Shown in pieces: positions 16,024 through 27,400 of a stretch of 64,000 nucleotides of DNA. The stretch comes from Caldisericia bacterium (lineage in GTDB: Bacteria > Caldisericota > Caldisericia > JAAYUI01). The notes beneath the pieces are model-generated. The model was not told the DNA's origin. It was given only the letters and a program-made list of their open reading frames with translations, and ran no database searches. The stretch spans positions 1-64,000 of the forward strand of contig JAGOOO010000006.1 of assembly GCA_017992475.1 (NCBI GenBank), written 5' to 3'. Each line of letters starts with the position of its first letter. Position 1 is the first letter of the stretch. A program made the translations under genes and the position numbers.

Positions 16024-19000
16024 ATGTCTGAGCATGGCGATTTAAGAATTGCCGGGTTGGAGATTTCAGATATCCTTGGAATTGGCGAGACAGGCATCAC
16101 TTATAGAGCAAAAGATGCCCAGGATAGAGAAGTTGTCCTAAAAGTTTTAAGATGGGATTATACCAACCAAGACGAAAGATTACAGGCAGAACTGACACTT
16201 TATAGACTCACCGAGCTTGCACATCCAAATCTTGTCCAGGTTTATGAAGTAGGTACCACTGAAGTAGGCAAAATCTGGTACACAAGACCATTCATACAGG
16301 GAGATAGCCTTGATGTTATTCTCCAACAGGTGGATGCAGTCGGGGCCCAGATGCTTTTGCTGCAGGTCGTCGATGCAATTGACTTTGTCCATCGCAATGG
16401 TTTTCTTCATGGAAATATTCATCCCGAAAATATAATGGTTGCGAAGGGGAACCCAAAAGGTGGACGGTGGGAAACCTCCAGATCATTTGAAACGCCCTTC
16501 ATCGTGAAAGTTTGTGATTTTGGGGCAGTTCCTCCAAGGGAAAGTCTCAGAAATGGTGGTCTCCTTCCAAAAGACCCAAGTGAGCGAACCGACATAGCAG
16601 CACTGGGCAAATTGGTATATGAAGCTTATGCTGGCAAGCTTGAAGAGGGCATGAAACCTGATCTGGCAACTATCAGGTCTCATATACCCGAACCATTGAC
16701 TATGGTGGTCGCAAGAATGCTTGGTTTGTCGCAGGATGAACCATTCAGGTCTTTCCAGCAAATAGCTCTTGGATTTTCAGATCTTCAACCAAAGCTCTCT
16801 AGTGAAGCCTGCATGGAGCGTCTCTCAAAGAATGTTCTTGTCCAGAAAGATTCTGAGAGAAGATCCTTCCTCATGGATATGCTTGCAGATTCCCAAACCA
16901 AAGGTCATTTTGTTGTAATAGAAGGAGAAGAAGGTTCTGGAAAATCTGTACTTGTAAAAGAATTTGCATCCCTGGCCCAATTTCTTGGGCATCAAGTGTC
17001 CATCTCTTCGTGCACTTCCAGGTTCAATCCGTTTGAGCCTTTAATAAGATTTATTGGCGATCTCGAAGGTGGATTAGCAACATTGAATCCTGTTTTGCTC
17101 AAGAACTATCAGCACATAATTGATAGAGTGAAGGGGTTTTCGGGCCTTGATGCTGAAAAAATACCCTCCACCACATCAGAACTTTTTGAGGGAATACAGT
17201 CTTTTTTGACCGAAGTTTCGCATATTCAACCGCTTGTTCTTATAATTGAGAATATAGAATCTTCCTCGGCTCACATGCTAGGATTGCTTAAGCATCTTCA
17301 GTCGGGAATATCTGATACAAAAATGTTTTTAGTGGCAACTTATGCACCAACGAAGGTAAGGGGTGATACCCAGCCGATATTTGATTCCCTTTTTGGTGTT
17401 GATGGTGTAACAAGGATACAGATGGGTCCATTGGATTATAACGAGACCATCTCCTATCTCAGATCGCTTCTGGCATCACCAGATTTCCCAGAACAGATCG
17501 CCATGTATTTTTTTGAAAGTTCGCAGGGAAATATATTGAGGGCCAAAGAGCTCGTAAAACTCTCGCTTGTTGATGGCTCTCTTTCCATAGGGGCTGGTGG
17601 GAGATGGTCCTTTAATGAAAGAAAATTTGCAGAAACAAAGAGAATCGGGGAAACGAGATTATTGATTCCCAAAATAATTGAGGGTCTGGATGTTGATGAA
17701 CTCACCCTTTTGAAGTGCATTGCGGTCCTTGGTGGGAAATCAAAACTCGTTGATCTGGTGAAAATATCAAAAAGCGCAAAGCTTTTCAAATCGACAGAGG
17801 CAAGACATCTCTCAAAACTTATCTTCTCCCTTCTCTCAAAAGGCTTAATGAAGAGAAAATTTGAAGCTGGTGGCTCTTTTTGGTCACTCAGCCATGGGAT
17901 ATACGCTGAGATGCTGCTCCAGACTACACAGGTTGGGCTCAGAAAAGACATATATGATGCCGTTTACCAGGCGCTCAGTTCTTCAGTGGAAGATGGTTGC
18001 AATGTCGAAAGGGATACGAAATTAGCTCAGCTTGCACTGAAAGGCTCTGATCCCGTTGCCGCGTTCAAAAGCGTCCCACAGGCATTCTCAGCATGCATGC
18101 GCCAGTTTGCGCTTAATGAGGCAAAATTCTATCTTTCGAAGTTGATTCAGATGATACCTGATGGTGAAGGAGAATATCATCAGAACTGTGTTGAAAAGCT
18201 TGCTTTTTGTGATTTGGGAATCATGGCGCCGCAGGAAGCGCTCGACAGATTTGAGAGGATTGATTCTTTGGCTCCAAGAATCAAGGCGGGCAAAGCAATA
18301 TCGGCAGTCATGTCGAAATCCCACAAAGCCGGCCACTATCTTCAGGAGACGGTTCCCTTCATAGATGAAATCCCGGACAAGATTCTTGCCAGGAGTCTCG
18401 TTCTGTCTTATCTGAATTTTCTTTATGAAAACGATCCGCCATCAGCCATTTCTTTTTCCATCAACAGAGCAGTTACCACAGATGATCTCTTCCTGAAGGT
18501 TTCATGCCTTCTTGTTGCTTCCAGACTCCAAACGGCCATGGCCGATTTTGACTCGGCAGAGACCTCATGCACCGATGCTGTAAAGTTTGCTTCACAGTCA
18601 GGGGATGCCAATCTCCAGGCAAAAGTTGCCCTTTGGCAGATTCAGTTGGCACAAATGAAGGGTGAAAATGAAAAAATCGCCAGGCTTATAAGAAAATCGG
18701 CTGGCTTAATAAACGCAAGCTGGGATATCAAGACTAAAGCTGAATATTACAAACTTGCATCAAACTTTTTCATCAATGAAAAAGAGGTCGATAATGCGCT
18801 TTCACATTTGAGAATGTGGGTGTGGGCGCAAACCAAAATTGGTAACTCAAAAGAGCTTGCGAGAGCGCTGTTTGAGCTTGGCGTCGCGCTTGACGCAAAG
18901 GGCCTAATAAAAGAGGCCCAGACAACGATTGAAAGATCGCGAAGAGTTGCTGAGGAAATTTCTGATCAGCAAACGGTGGGCAGAGCTTTGGTTTATACTG

Positions 19001-20253
19001 GAGATTATTACCTTTTAAGCAACCTTGCTGACCAGGCACTGGTCAGTTTCGAAAGGGCTGAAAAAATCCTTGGCGATGTCCAGGACAAGGAGTATCTATG
19101 CAAGGTCTATGAAAAACTTGGTAAAATGTGGCTCTCATCGTCAGAAATTGAGAGAGCAAGAAAATATGCAAAATTGCTCAAGGACCTTGTGCAGGATTCT
19201 TCGAACCAAGTCCAAGAAACAACTTATCTGAAATTGAGTGGTGCCCTTGCCGCTTTCCAAGAAAAATTTGAGAAAGCAGAAGAATGCTATCTCAAAGCAC
19301 AGGATATTTTTGAGAGACAGAAAATCTGGCGGGAGCTAAATCTACTAAAGATTGAATTGGCTGACATTTTTGTAAAACAGGGTGAATACTTTAGGGCACT
19401 GACGAAATTGTCAGAAGCCAGATTGTATTTTGAGGAACAGGGTTCTGGCAAAGAGATAAAGAGAATAAGGAATGCAGAACTTTCGATTGATAAAGAGCTT
19501 GGCAAATACGGTGAAGATTACCGTAATTTACGCATGCTCCTCGAAATATCAAAGGCCTTATCACAAATTGAGGATGTGGATGAACTTTTGCCGATGATAG
19601 TTGATATGGCTATTAAGGTTTCTGGTGCAGAAAGGGGTTTTGTGATGCTCCTTACGCCATCGGGCAAGCTTGAATTCTCAATAGGAAGAAACCAGAAAAA
19701 GGAAGATTTGACAAAAGAAAGATTTGATTTTTCAACCACAGTAACTGATATTGCTCTTTCAGAAAGAAAGCTTGTATGCATCACTGATACTGCCACTGAT
19801 GAAAAATTCAGAGCCAAAGAATCTATTGTTGGGCTCTCCCTCCGTTCAATTATGTGTGCACCACTCCATGTTGGTGATGATGTGCTTGGGCTAATATACG
19901 TTGATAGTCAGGTACCAACATTCTATTTTTCAAGAAAAAATGCCGAATTTTTCGAAGCACTCTGTTCACATGCGGCTATTGCGTTGCACCAGGCCAGACT
20001 GCACCATCAGTCGATAGAAGATGTCAGACTTTTTGAAGAGAACCGTGCGACCAGAGAGCTTGAGAAACAAAAAAAAGAATTTGTATTCAAATTTTTCGAA
20101 AAGATCTCAGGACCAATGAATCAGGTTTATGACATCCTCGACAAGATAGCCGGTAATATAGTGCATACTGAAGATTTAACTGCCCTTTCAAACCAGGCGA
20201 AAAACAATATCGTATTAATAAAAGACATGATTGATCAATCCATGAAATCATAG
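16024..20253 (+). CDS. Giant signalling protein: Ser/Thr pseudokinase - P-loop ATPase - TPR - GAF
   Basis: 1409 residues, no signal peptide, so cytosolic. N-terminal protein-kinase fold (about 10-260): Gly-rich loop GIGETG, Lys40 in VVLKVL, and DFG at 165-167, but the catalytic loop reads HGNIHPEN (129-136) with Asn131 replacing the proton-acceptor Asp, so it is probably a pseudokinase. A STAND/AAA-like ATPase domain follows (Walker A GEEGSGKS at 301-308; Walker B-like LVLIIEN), then a long helical region with TPR-like repeats (about 650-1160), a GAF domain (about 1170-1335) and a helical tail resembling a dimerisation helix pair. The order matches Ser/Thr kinase-ATPase-GAF sensor giants of cyanobacteria and myxobacteria, without a histidine-kinase catalytic domain. 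ATG 16024 is chosen for its GGAAGG site. Confidence 0.85.
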   Translation: MSEHGDLRIAGLEISDILGIGETGITYRAKDAQDREVVLKVLRWDYTNQDERLQAELTLYRLTELAHPNLVQVYEVGTTEVGKIWYTRPFIQGDSLDVILQQVDAVGAQMLLLQVVDAIDFVHRNGFLHGNIHPENIMVAKGNPKGGRWETSRSFETPFIVKVCDFGAVPPRESLRNGGLLPKDPSERTDIAALGKLVYEAYAGKLEEGMKPDLATIRSHIPEPLTMVVARMLGLSQDEPFRSFQQIALGFSDLQPKLSSEACMERLSKNVLVQKDSERRSFLMDMLADSQTKGHFVVIEGEEGSGKSVLVKEFASLAQFLGHQVSISSCTSRFNPFEPLIRFIGDLEGGLATLNPVLLKNYQHIIDRVKGFSGLDAEKIPSTTSELFEGIQSFLTEVSHIQPLVLIIENIESSSAHMLGLLKHLQSGISDTKMFLVATYAPTKVRGDTQPIFDSLFGVDGVTRIQMGPLDYNETISYLRSLLASPDFPEQIAMYFFESSQGNILRAKELVKLSLVDGSLSIGAGGRWSFNERKFAETKRIGETRLLIPKIIEGLDVDELTLLKCIAVLGGKSKLVDLVKISKSAKLFKSTEARHLSKLIFSLLSKGLMKRKFEAGGSFWSLSHGIYAEMLLQTTQVGLRKDIYDAVYQALSSSVEDGCNVERDTKLAQLALKGSDPVAAFKSVPQAFSACMRQFALNEAKFYLSKLIQMIPDGEGEYHQNCVEKLAFCDLGIMAPQEALDRFERIDSLAPRIKAGKAISAVMSKSHKAGHYLQETVPFIDEIPDKILARSLVLSYLNFLYENDPPSAISFSINRAVTTDDLFLKVSCLLVASRLQTAMADFDSAETSCTDAVKFASQSGDANLQAKVALWQIQLAQMKGENEKIARLIRKSAGLINASWDIKTKAEYYKLASNFFINEKEVDNALSHLRMWVWAQTKIGNSKELARALFELGVALDAKGLIKEAQTTIERSRRVAEEISDQQTVGRALVYTGDYYLLSNLADQALVSFERAEKILGDVQDKEYLCKVYEKLGKMWLSSSEIERARKYAKLLKDLVQDSSNQVQETTYLKLSGALAAFQEKFEKAEECYLKAQDIFERQKIWRELNLLKIELADIFVKQGEYFRALTKLSEARLYFEEQGSGKEIKRIRNAELSIDKELGKYGEDYRNLRMLLEISKALSQIEDVDELLPMIVDMAIKVSGAERGFVMLLTPSGKLEFSIGRNQKKEDLTKERFDFSTTVTDIALSERKLVCITDTATDEKFRAKESIVGLSLRSIMCAPLHVGDDVLGLIYVDSQVPTFYFSRKNAEFFEALCSHAAIALHQARLHHQSIEDVRLFEENRATRELEKQKKEFVFKFFEKISGPMNQVYDILDKIAGNIVHTEDLTALSNQAKNNIVLIKDMIDQSMKS

Positions 20254-20266
20254 GAAAATAGGCGAA

Positions 20267-22129
20267 ATGATTGGAAGAACCTTAGGTAACAGGTATAAAA
20301 TTTATGACAAGGTTGGCGGAGGTGGAATGGCCGAAGTTTTTTTGGCCAGAGACACCAAAACGGGTGAAATTGTTGCATTAAAGATCCTCAGAGACCAATA
20401 TACAGAGGGTACTGATTACGTCGAGCGTTTCCAGCGTGAAGCCAAGTCTGCAATGAAGCTTTCCCATCCGAATATTTGTATGGTCAAAGATTTTGGAAAT
20501 GATGATCAGACCTACTATATGGTTTTGGAATTTATTGAGGGAAAAACACTTTCCAGCGTCATAGAAGAAAAAGGGCCATTACCGGTTGACGTTGCTGTTT
20601 CTTATATAAAACAGGCTGCACTTGCGCTGGGTGAGGCATACAGGTCAGGGATTATTGCCCACAGAGACGTCAAGAGCCAAAACATAATGGTCAATCCAAG
20701 TGGCCAGATCAAGATGATGGATTTTGGCATTGCAAAATCCAGAGATTTTGCAACGATGACCACTGCAGGCTCTTTTGTTGGAACACCTGAATACATGTCA
20801 CCCGAACAAGCCCAGGGTGGCAAGGTAGATTCAAGATCGGACATGTATTCCCTTGGCGTAGTACTCTATGAGATGCTTGCAGGTGAGGTACCTTTTGAGG
20901 CTGATACACCATGGGGTGTCCTTAATATGCATATCTCCAAAGAGGCCTTCCCACTAACAAACCTGCGCAGTGATATACCTGAGGGTCTTATAGAAATCAT
21001 CAAGAGAATGATGGCCAAGGACCCTGATTGCAGGTTCCAGAACCCCAATGAGCTTGTGCAGGCACTTGACATCGTTATGAAATCATACAGGATGCCGAGA
21101 GGCGAAAGAATTAAGAGCAAAAAGATTCCAAGATCGAATCCAAAGATCAAGAGGAAAGTCAGGAATGTAGCAATCGGTGTTATATCTGCGGTAATTATTA
21201 CAGGACTCGGATACGTGTTTTTTATGCTAAGTTCTCCAAGTCCTGCCTCAGCGTTTGTAAAATCTGAGCCAAAGGGTGCTTCTGTGTTTTTAAAGGGGCC
21301 GGATGATGATGAATTTCAAAAGCTGTCCAATACAGACCCCGAGATAAAAGACCTTTATCCGGGCAAATACACCCTGAAACTTGAGCTTGATGGCTATAAG
21401 ACCCATGAGCAACAATTTAGAATGGAATCGGGCAAAAATCTTGATCTTGGAATCATAAAACTTGCAAAACAGGGTTTGATGAAAATTCTTACAGGTAAAG
21501 TTGATTGGGGCAAGGTTTCTGAAGTACCTGGTGCCTTTTCCGTTTCCATTGCGAATACCGGTGAATCAGAGATTGAAATTGAAAGATCTTTTACAGGTGA
21601 CTGGATAATCTTTGACCAGGAGCCATTTACTATACAACCAAATGAGCAAAAACAGATAAGAGTGGCTGTTAACCCGGAGAAGGTTTCACCTGGCAAGAGC
21701 TATTCTGCCACAGTGACTTTCAAACCGAAGAATTCATCCTCAAAGGAAGTCTTAATCCCAATTACTATGGAATATGTGCAATCCCAGGGACGTCCCTCAT
21801 CAACACATAATAACCCACCACCTGCTTCAAATCAGACTGATACAAAACCGAAGCCAGGTAATAGCGGAGAAAATACTGGAAATTCTGGCTCAACCACGCC
21901 ACCTCCGCCTGTAAAAACCACCGCTACGGTTTATATAACATCGAATGTGCCAGGGGCCTTTATTTACATTGATGGCTCAGCAAAAGGAACGACACCTTCT
22001 AGTGTGACGCTTGCGCCGGGCACACACAAGATTGAAGTGAGGATGGCCAGGTTTAAGTCATACTCTGAGACAATAAATGTTTCTGCTGGTGATGAAAAAA
22101 CTGTCAATGCAGTGCTGAGGAACAAATAG
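20267..22129 (+). CDS. Membrane Ser/Thr protein kinase with PEGA domains
   Basis: 620 residues. Complete Hanks-type kinase domain at 1-270: Gly loop GGGGMAEVF, VALKIL Lys, catalytic HRDVKSQN with Asp134, DFGIAK, and activation segment GTPEYMSPEQA; it should be active. One membrane segment (about 298-320) leads to an exported part: a PEGA domain (SEPKGASVFL, PGKYTLKLELDGY), a BACON/Ig-like domain around 415-510, a Pro/Asn/Ser-rich linker, and a second PEGA-like domain at the C-terminus (SNVPGAFIYIDGSAKGTTP). It begins 13 bases after the pseudokinase gene. The pair suggests that the extracellular PEGA part senses a surface ligand; the target is unknown. Confidence 0.92.
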   Translation: MIGRTLGNRYKIYDKVGGGGMAEVFLARDTKTGEIVALKILRDQYTEGTDYVERFQREAKSAMKLSHPNICMVKDFGNDDQTYYMVLEFIEGKTLSSVIEEKGPLPVDVAVSYIKQAALALGEAYRSGIIAHRDVKSQNIMVNPSGQIKMMDFGIAKSRDFATMTTAGSFVGTPEYMSPEQAQGGKVDSRSDMYSLGVVLYEMLAGEVPFEADTPWGVLNMHISKEAFPLTNLRSDIPEGLIEIIKRMMAKDPDCRFQNPNELVQALDIVMKSYRMPRGERIKSKKIPRSNPKIKRKVRNVAIGVISAVIITGLGYVFFMLSSPSPASAFVKSEPKGASVFLKGPDDDEFQKLSNTDPEIKDLYPGKYTLKLELDGYKTHEQQFRMESGKNLDLGIIKLAKQGLMKILTGKVDWGKVSEVPGAFSVSIANTGESEIEIERSFTGDWIIFDQEPFTIQPNEQKQIRVAVNPEKVSPGKSYSATVTFKPKNSSSKEVLIPITMEYVQSQGRPSSTHNNPPPASNQTDTKPKPGNSGENTGNSGSTTPPPPVKTTATVYITSNVPGAFIYIDGSAKGTTPSSVTLAPGTHKIEVRMARFKSYSETINVSAGDEKTVNAVLRNK

Positions 22130-22130
22130 A

Positions 22131-24449
22131 TTGAAAAAATGCCTTTCATTTCTGCTTGCTTTGTGTTTTGTGTTTCCGGTGGTTTCCGCTCAGGAATCAG
22201 CGGGTACGCTGATAAGAGGGGGAATTGCTGCAGACAAATTATTGTTTCCAACGCTTGCCAAAGCTGATAAGGAAGGCAATCTTTATGTTTATTCCAAGGG
22301 GACAAAAGAGCTGCTCTCATACAATAAAGATCTGAAACTTAGATACAGAGTAGGTGGTTTTGGGGGTGATGCTGGTTACTTTGCAGATCCCTCAGATCTC
22401 ATTGTGTTCAAGGAAGATATTGTTGTTTCTGATGTTGGTGCGTTACTGGTTTTTGATTTGAAGGGCAATTTCAAAAAAAGGGTCACAAAAATTGGTAGCG
22501 TTGACCTCAAGAGACCATTGGGCTTGTCCCTAGACTACAAAAACAGACTGTATATATCTGATCCCGAACTTGGAACTGTGCTTATTTGTGAAGATGATTT
22601 TGAGCTCTGGCGGCAGATACCAAAACTTGACAAACCTGCCCAGTGCTACCTTATGCAGAACTCGAATTATCTCGTACTCGAGCTTGGCACCAAAAAACTG
22701 ACCATCTTATCGTCCTTCTATTCAAAAATTAAGAGTTTTGGTGAATTTACTTCCCCCCACTCTGTGTGGACAGATCTTTCTCAGAAAATAGTGGTCCTCG
22801 ATGACGACTCAATAAAGACTTTTGGCATGGATTCGAAATTGCTTGAAAAAACAAGTTTTGCACCAAAACATCCTAGCGAGGGATATTGTTCATTTACACC
22901 ATTTGAAGATGGTTTTGTGTTTGCCTCATTTCTTGACCACGAGCTCGTGAAAATTAACAAAACAGGAAAAGTTTCCATTCTTATATCAAAAGATGATTCT
23001 GGATTGCTTGTTCCATCCGGTCTTGATGTTGATAGCAATGGAAGGATCTATGTTGTCGATGAGGCTGAAAACATTGTAAGGGTGATGGATCAAAAGGGTA
23101 ATCCGCTTTTCTCAATTGAGGCCGAATCTCCAAAAAAGATAGCGATTGGTGGAGAAAATCTGGCAATCGTAAACCAGGCCGGTGTTGAGGTGAGAACAAG
23201 GGCTGGCGAGAAACTCTTTTTGTGCAAAAAAGAAGATGTTTGCGACTCGGTTTTTGGGTCAGAGGATTCCATTTTTGTCTTAACTGATAAAGGCCAGGTG
23301 GTTCGTTTTAATGGGTCGACTGAAATTGGCATTGTAGCTTCCGATATAACATGGAAATCAGTTGCCATTTCTGCAATAGAAGGCCATTTTGCTGTAGCAA
23401 CAGCTGGTGAGAACAGGATTATTGTTTATTCCCAGGCTGGTATCAAGGAAAATGTTATAGATCTTGCCGAAGAGCCATCAGATCTTATAATGCTTTCCCC
23501 TCAACGATTTATTGTCCTTTTTCAGGGGAAAGTCGAATTATTGGACAAGAGTGGTGGTGTAATGCGGTCATTTGGCAAAAGTGGAGGCGTAAGATCATTC
23601 CACAAACCAACGCAAGAACAGATTGATTATTCATTGGAAACTGACAAATTTACGCAGCCGATTGCCATATCCAAATTTGGTAACTGGTTGTATGTTCTGG
23701 ACAAAGCGGCAATGAGGCTGGTCAGGTTCCCCAAAGGTCTTCTGCTTGCCCCGCCAGTTATGAAGGTTACACCGGAATTGCTTGATTTCGGTGTTGTAAA
23801 ACCAGATACAACCACAGTTAGGGAGCTTGTCATACAAAATCTTGGTGGAGAATCTTTGAGTGGCAGTTTGGTGAAATTTCCAAAGTGGGTATCTGTCTCT
23901 CCAAGAATCGTAAATGGTGATGATGTTGTAATCAAAATAACCGCCAATACTGCCCATTTTATACCAAAAAAAACCTATCTTGAAAACATAATACTTGAAA
24001 CAAATGCTGGTACAATAATTGTTCCTTGCAAGCTTCTAACCCCGGAAGAATTACCAAAGCAAATAAACATTGAATTGAAAATTGGGCAGAAGATAGCAAA
24101 AGTTGGAGGAAAAACCATTGATCTCGGTGTAGCGCCATTCATAGATAAAGGTGTTACGATGGTTCCACTCAGGTTTTTATCTGAAGCTTTTGGCGGAAAT
24201 GTTGCTTTTGACGAGGGTTTCATCGAAGTATCTTTTGATTCCAGAAAAATATTTGCTTCACTCCAGGTGGGCTCGAATGATGTTGCTCTAGAGGACGGAG
24301 GCGAAACAAAACTTGTAAAAATAATGCCACCTCCTGCAGTTAAGCAGGGAAAAACATTTGTCCCACTAAAATTTTTCACTGATATTCTTGATTGCGAAGT
24401 TTACTGGGATTCAATAACCAAACAGCTAAGGATTGTCTATTCGCCTTAG
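22131..24449 (+). CDS. Secreted beta-propeller protein with BACON-like and CuAO_N domains
   Basis: 772 residues starting at TTG, ten bases after GAGG and one base after the kinase stop. Signal peptide KKCLSFLLALCFVFPVVSA. Residues about 33-536 form NHL/YWTD-type propeller repeats (GLSLDYKNRLYISD, GLDVDSNGRIYVVDEAENIVRV). About 543-640 is a BACON-like beta-sandwich (LLDFGVVKPDTTTVRELVIQN). About 647-772 is a copper-amine-oxidase-N-like domain with the two GxTFVPLRF-type repeats (GVTMVPLRFLSEAFG and GKTFVPLKFFTDILD). CuAO_N domains are usually structural, wall- or surface-associated modules in bacteria. No enzymatic motif is seen. Tight spacing to the PEGA kinase gene suggests a shared surface role. 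Confidence 0.85.
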   Translation: MKKCLSFLLALCFVFPVVSAQESAGTLIRGGIAADKLLFPTLAKADKEGNLYVYSKGTKELLSYNKDLKLRYRVGGFGGDAGYFADPSDLIVFKEDIVVSDVGALLVFDLKGNFKKRVTKIGSVDLKRPLGLSLDYKNRLYISDPELGTVLICEDDFELWRQIPKLDKPAQCYLMQNSNYLVLELGTKKLTILSSFYSKIKSFGEFTSPHSVWTDLSQKIVVLDDDSIKTFGMDSKLLEKTSFAPKHPSEGYCSFTPFEDGFVFASFLDHELVKINKTGKVSILISKDDSGLLVPSGLDVDSNGRIYVVDEAENIVRVMDQKGNPLFSIEAESPKKIAIGGENLAIVNQAGVEVRTRAGEKLFLCKKEDVCDSVFGSEDSIFVLTDKGQVVRFNGSTEIGIVASDITWKSVAISAIEGHFAVATAGENRIIVYSQAGIKENVIDLAEEPSDLIMLSPQRFIVLFQGKVELLDKSGGVMRSFGKSGGVRSFHKPTQEQIDYSLETDKFTQPIAISKFGNWLYVLDKAAMRLVRFPKGLLLAPPVMKVTPELLDFGVVKPDTTTVRELVIQNLGGESLSGSLVKFPKWVSVSPRIVNGDDVVIKITANTAHFIPKKTYLENIILETNAGTIIVPCKLLTPEELPKQINIELKIGQKIAKVGGKTIDLGVAPFIDKGVTMVPLRFLSEAFGGNVAFDEGFIEVSFDSRKIFASLQVGSNDVALEDGGETKLVKIMPPPAVKQGKTFVPLKFFTDILDCEVYWDSITKQLRIVYSP

Positions 24450-24467
24450 TTTTAGGGAGGAAGAATC

Positions 24468-27400
24468 ATGAAAAAGTTGTTTTCAGTGATCTTAGTTTTT
24501 GCTATTGTCGCACCTGGGATTGCTTTTGCAGCTCCAAATATACCAGTTAAAACCGATATCCCTCTTGGCGGTCTTTTGATTGGAAATCCAAGCGGATTTT
24601 CCAAGCGGATTGATTGCTCTGTAGAACCCGATTCTATTTCAGTATTTAAGGGTCAACTTTTTGCAACAGGCCTTTCGAGAGCCCTTGAGATTGGAATGCC
24701 TGCAGTTCCTTCTTTTGCAGAGAGAATACAGGTCCCAAGTGGTTCTTACCCAAAAGGGGCATACCTGAAGGAAATTTCTTTTACCAATATTCCATTGCCG
24801 AAGCTTGAGCCATATTATCCGAAAACTTGGGGCAAAGAACTTGGAATCCAGAAACAAACAGAACCAAAGGGTTTTTTCCCAAAATCACTTGGCGATATAA
24901 AGATGGAGAATGGCAATGATGGCCAGGTTGCCACTGTTTATTTCAATCCCATAGTACTGGATTTTGATAAAAGAACGATCAGAATAGCCAAGAAAGCCAT
25001 TATTGACGTTGTTTTTGAATCAAATACCATTTATTCCTCTTCCTCTGAAAAACCTCAGAACAAAGCAGTCATTGTTTGCCCAAATTTGTTGATTGAAGCC
25101 GCCAAAAAACTGGAACAAGCCCAAAAAAATGATGGCTATGTTGTAAGAACTGTAACAGTTGAAGAGATAGCTTCAACGTTTGAGCCACAGAAGGAAGAAC
25201 CATCCTACAAAGGCCCCAAAGATTTCAATGAAAAGGACAAAAAATACCTTGCAAAGTATGATTATGAGCTGGCAAAAAAGATAAGGAATTTTTGCGCAAA
25301 AGAATCCCTGGAGACATCTTTTGTGACCATCCTTGGTGATGGGCTCCTTGTTCCAGCATCTTTTTACTATCTAGAAAACTATTCCTCGCTTGAATATGAC
25401 AGATATGTCCCGTCCGATATTTTTTATGCTTCCCCGGACCTTGATACTGTACCAAACATGTCCGTAGGAAGATTGCCAGTCAGGAACCTCAAAGAAGCAA
25501 ATGATGTCGTCGACAAGATTGTTAGATACAGAAAATCCATAAAACCGGAATGGTTCAAAAAAATTGTCCTTTCCGGGGGTGATCCTTTTAGTGGCGGCTT
25601 CCTTGGCGAGCTGGAATGCCAGTCACTTGTTGATAATGGATACCTGGATGGGTTTGGCATCTCCAAGAAATATAAAACCAGGGACAGTTTTGATTCGGAA
25701 TCCCTTCTTAAGGCCTTTACTGAAGATAATGGTTTGGTTTATTGCGTGAGCCATGGTGCTGGCAATGCAATCATTACTGAGCCTGGGAAAATAACAAATA
25801 CTGATATAATGGGGCTTACGAAGAGAGATAAATTGCCGGTTCTGGTGAGTGTCGCATGCACCAATGGAATGTTTGACAACTCTGTCGTCGGGGTAGAATT
25901 TAAGGATACGCCAGAGTACAAGGACATCTCTTTTGCACAAGCCTGCCTCTTCTCTCAGGGTGGCCCTGTCGCATATTTTGGAGGATCCAGGCTCAATTAT
26001 GCGGGAATAAACTGGACTATTGAGGGTGGTGTTGCAAAAGCATTACCTTTTGATGAGATGGACAGACTTACCACTGAGGTAGTCAATGCCTACAACAATT
26101 GGGCAACAACCCTTGGAGAGCTCTACAGCCAGGCATTGAAAAAATATGTTGGCGTTGCAAAAGAGGGGTTCTTCACGACATCAAAATCGTTGTTCTGTTT
26201 CACTTTCCTTGGTGATCCAACAATAAAACTCCCACAAAATAGTGGTGGTGCGCCTCATAGAATGCCAGACATAGAGGTCCTTGATTGTCCAATGACTAGC
26301 GATGGACTGAGTATCCCGATCATGTCAGTGGTTGAACCCAATCAGGTACTTGTGAAAACTGATTTTGAATGGATTGAATCAAGAAAAATCGACCTTGAAA
26401 CTGCCAAGTCACAGCCTGCCCAAAAGCTTACAAACCCAACAAACAAGACCTTTAAAGTGCCATTTTCACATAACACAAAAAGTTTGTGGCAAGCCAGAAT
26501 TGAATTGCCAAACAGCTCGGAGATCTGGATATATTATATTACAAGGGCAAAATATGATCTAAAAGCTGTTTCAAACAGGCTTTTCTACACCGACAAACCA
26601 TCAAAAAGGCAAAATTTCTCTTTCCAGGTAATAAATGAAGGGTATAAAAATCTGCAAAATATTGTTGCTCAGCTAAAAATTGATGGTGTTACAAGAAAAA
26701 CAAAAAAAATTGGAAGTTTGGAGATTAATTCATTAAAGCAGCTCAATTTCATGGTTGAGGGACTTGAAGAAGGTGAACATACAGTCAACTTCGAGGTAAA
26801 ATCCGATTTTAAGGATGATTTTCCCAAAGACAATGTTTTTGAGAAACAACTTGTATTGACCAAAAGTGAAACAGCCAAAGCCCTTTGTCTCATATCATAC
26901 CTTTTCAACGCATCGACCGCAAAAAAGGTCTTTGGGATTGATTCATACGAAAGCTCGGTAAAGGATTTCAAGAAAATCCCAACTGAAATTGTGACATACG
27001 GCGACGACAGCTATATGTCGCTGCTTTTTGGTTTTGGATACCAGAATTTTGCAGAGCTTGGTGCGGACACAGTCATCATGGCCTCGCCCAATTTTGCAAA
27101 TCCGTATGACAGCAAATTTGCGCAAGGGCTGCTTTCATTTGTGGAGAATGGCGGCCAGGCAATAGGCTACGCGTGCCTTGGATCAGAATCTGGCGGCAGT
27201 AATTACACAGCCTATGCAAAGGTTTTTGGTTTCAAGCAATCGCTTGAGTATGGATTGTCGGAAGATGCATTTACGTTTGATGTACCAGTTGATCCTGCAA
27301 ATGATTTCTTCCAGGGCATTGATGGCCAGATGTTAGCAAGAGCCATTATGTCAAACACAATTCCTGCCCAATCATGGGACGAGTGTCTTGACGGGGCAAA

